Of a stretch of DNA of 28,716 bases, positions 28,546 to 28,716 are shown piece after piece. The translations under genes were made by a program, and so were the position numbers. How positions within the stretch are numbered: the stretch's first letter is position 1; the number at the start of each line of letters is the position of its first letter. Source of the DNA: Coriobacteriia bacterium (GTDB taxonomy: Bacteria; Actinomycetota; Coriobacteriia; Coriobacteriales; UBA8131); the NCBI GenBank assembly GCA_009781525.1, contig WQXZ01000002.1, positions 1 through 28,716 on the forward strand. Direction: 5' to 3'. Under the pieces are notes generated by a model. That model saw only the letters and a program-made list of their open reading frames with translations, did no database searches and had not been told where the DNA came from.

Positions 28546-28614
28546 ATGGCTGGACTGACAATGTATACAATACCGCTCGATTATGAATGCGACAAGAGCC
28601 TTCTGTCCGGGTAA
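28546..28614 (+). CDS. Possible 22-codon ORF or leader peptide
   Basis: ATG 28546 stands a few bases after AGGAGGAGGG, one of the best ribosome binding sites in the window, yet the frame closes after 22 codons (MAGLTMYTIPLDYECDKSLL). A seven-base stem, CAGACTC (28503-28509) with GAGTCTG (28523-28529), lies just upstream. It could be a leader peptide or the broken start of a longer gene. No known leader was recognised. Confidence 0.3.
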   Translation: MAGLTMYTIPLDYECDKSLLSG

Positions 28615-28618
28615 ACGG

Positions 28619-28634
28619 CACAAGAAATCTTGTG
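28619..28634. promoter_or_regulatory. Operator-like dyad
   Basis: CACAAGA-AA-TCTTGTG is a 16-bp dyad with seven perfectly paired bases, five bases after the 22-codon ORF. The A run behind it is on the wrong side for a terminator, so a protein-binding site is more likely. Confidence 0.35.
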
Positions 28635-28656
28635 AAAAAAGAAGCTATTATGCTAT

Positions 28657-28716
28657 GGATTGCACGCTGGCATATCACTAGAATGCTAGGGGATTGCACG
28701 CTGGCATATCACTAGA
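28657..28716. repeat. Tandem direct repeat at the right edge (period 34)
   Basis: A 26-base sequence beginning GGATTGCACGCTGGC is found identically at 28657-28682 and 28691-28716, with ATGCTAGG between. A similar ATGCTA precedes the first copy, so the unit is probably 33-34 bases. The second copy reaches the window edge and more may follow. Confidence 0.85.

Noticed and set aside
28657..28716. CRISPR array at the right edge
   Set aside because: The two repeat copies are separated by only 8 bases, too short for a spacer, and no cas gene is present; it is a tandem repeat unless the sequence beyond shows otherwise.

Overview
The window is the greater part of a temperate siphovirus-type prophage (about 1 to 26143) followed by chromosomal host genes (tRNA-Ser to the right edge). 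The host is probably a Gram-positive bacterium of moderate GC content. A coriobacterial (Actinomycetota) host is my best guess, from the style of the RibU, PurE and FMN-riboswitch neighbourhood, but this is an inference. The phage itself has modules usually seen in Firmicutes and Actinomycetota siphophages: SPP1-type portal and MuF head protein, r1t-type holin, and a DUF859-like tail protein. The integrase gene is not in the window and presumably lies left of position 1.

Layout. 1-951: lysogeny switch, with a leftward CI/LexA-like repressor (cut by the left edge), a divergent promoter region with CCAA..TGG operator-like dyads, a Cro-like protein and an excisionase-like protein. 953-1133: a non-coding segment folding into two large hairpins. 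1151-5805: early genes in tight, mostly overlapping order, comprising an Hjc-like nuclease, YqaJ exonuclease, HNH endonuclease, small Cys-rich proteins, RecT annealase and three tiny membrane proteins. 5828-7439: a replication initiator carrying iteron-like 12-bp repeats, a zinc-ribbon replication protein and a sigma-region-4-like regulator that probably controls late genes. 7440-7568: a putative promoter and a terminator.

7569-16634: packaging and head genes (small and large terminase, portal, MuF head protein with a toxin-like C-terminal extension plus a small zinc-ribbon protein, a cluster of hairpins and repeats, scaffold, capsid, connectors), then the major tail protein and two tail chaperones joined by a T TTT TTA -1 frameshift site. 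16615-23743: tape measure, tail tip, receptor-binding and carbohydrate-binding proteins. 23756-25940: lysis cassette (membrane protein, coiled-coil membrane protein, r1t-type holin, amidase with two peptidoglycan-binding repeats).

25941-26143 is the attachment region, with four phased TGTGCC boxes that look like integrase arm sites, abutting the 3' end of tRNA-Ser(GGA). The host part then holds a pyridoxamine-phosphate-oxidase-like protein, an extreme GC-rich simple repeat, ribU under an FMN riboswitch with its own terminator, purE with a terminator, and a partly unexplained right end (22-codon ORF, dyads, tandem repeat).

The most interesting items are the structured non-coding segment at 953-1133, the MuF protein with a C-terminal HEYYGH domain and its downstream zinc-ribbon partner, the hairpin and repeat array at 12377-12554, the iterons inside the replication gene, the tail frameshift site, and the phased arm-site array next to tRNA-Ser.
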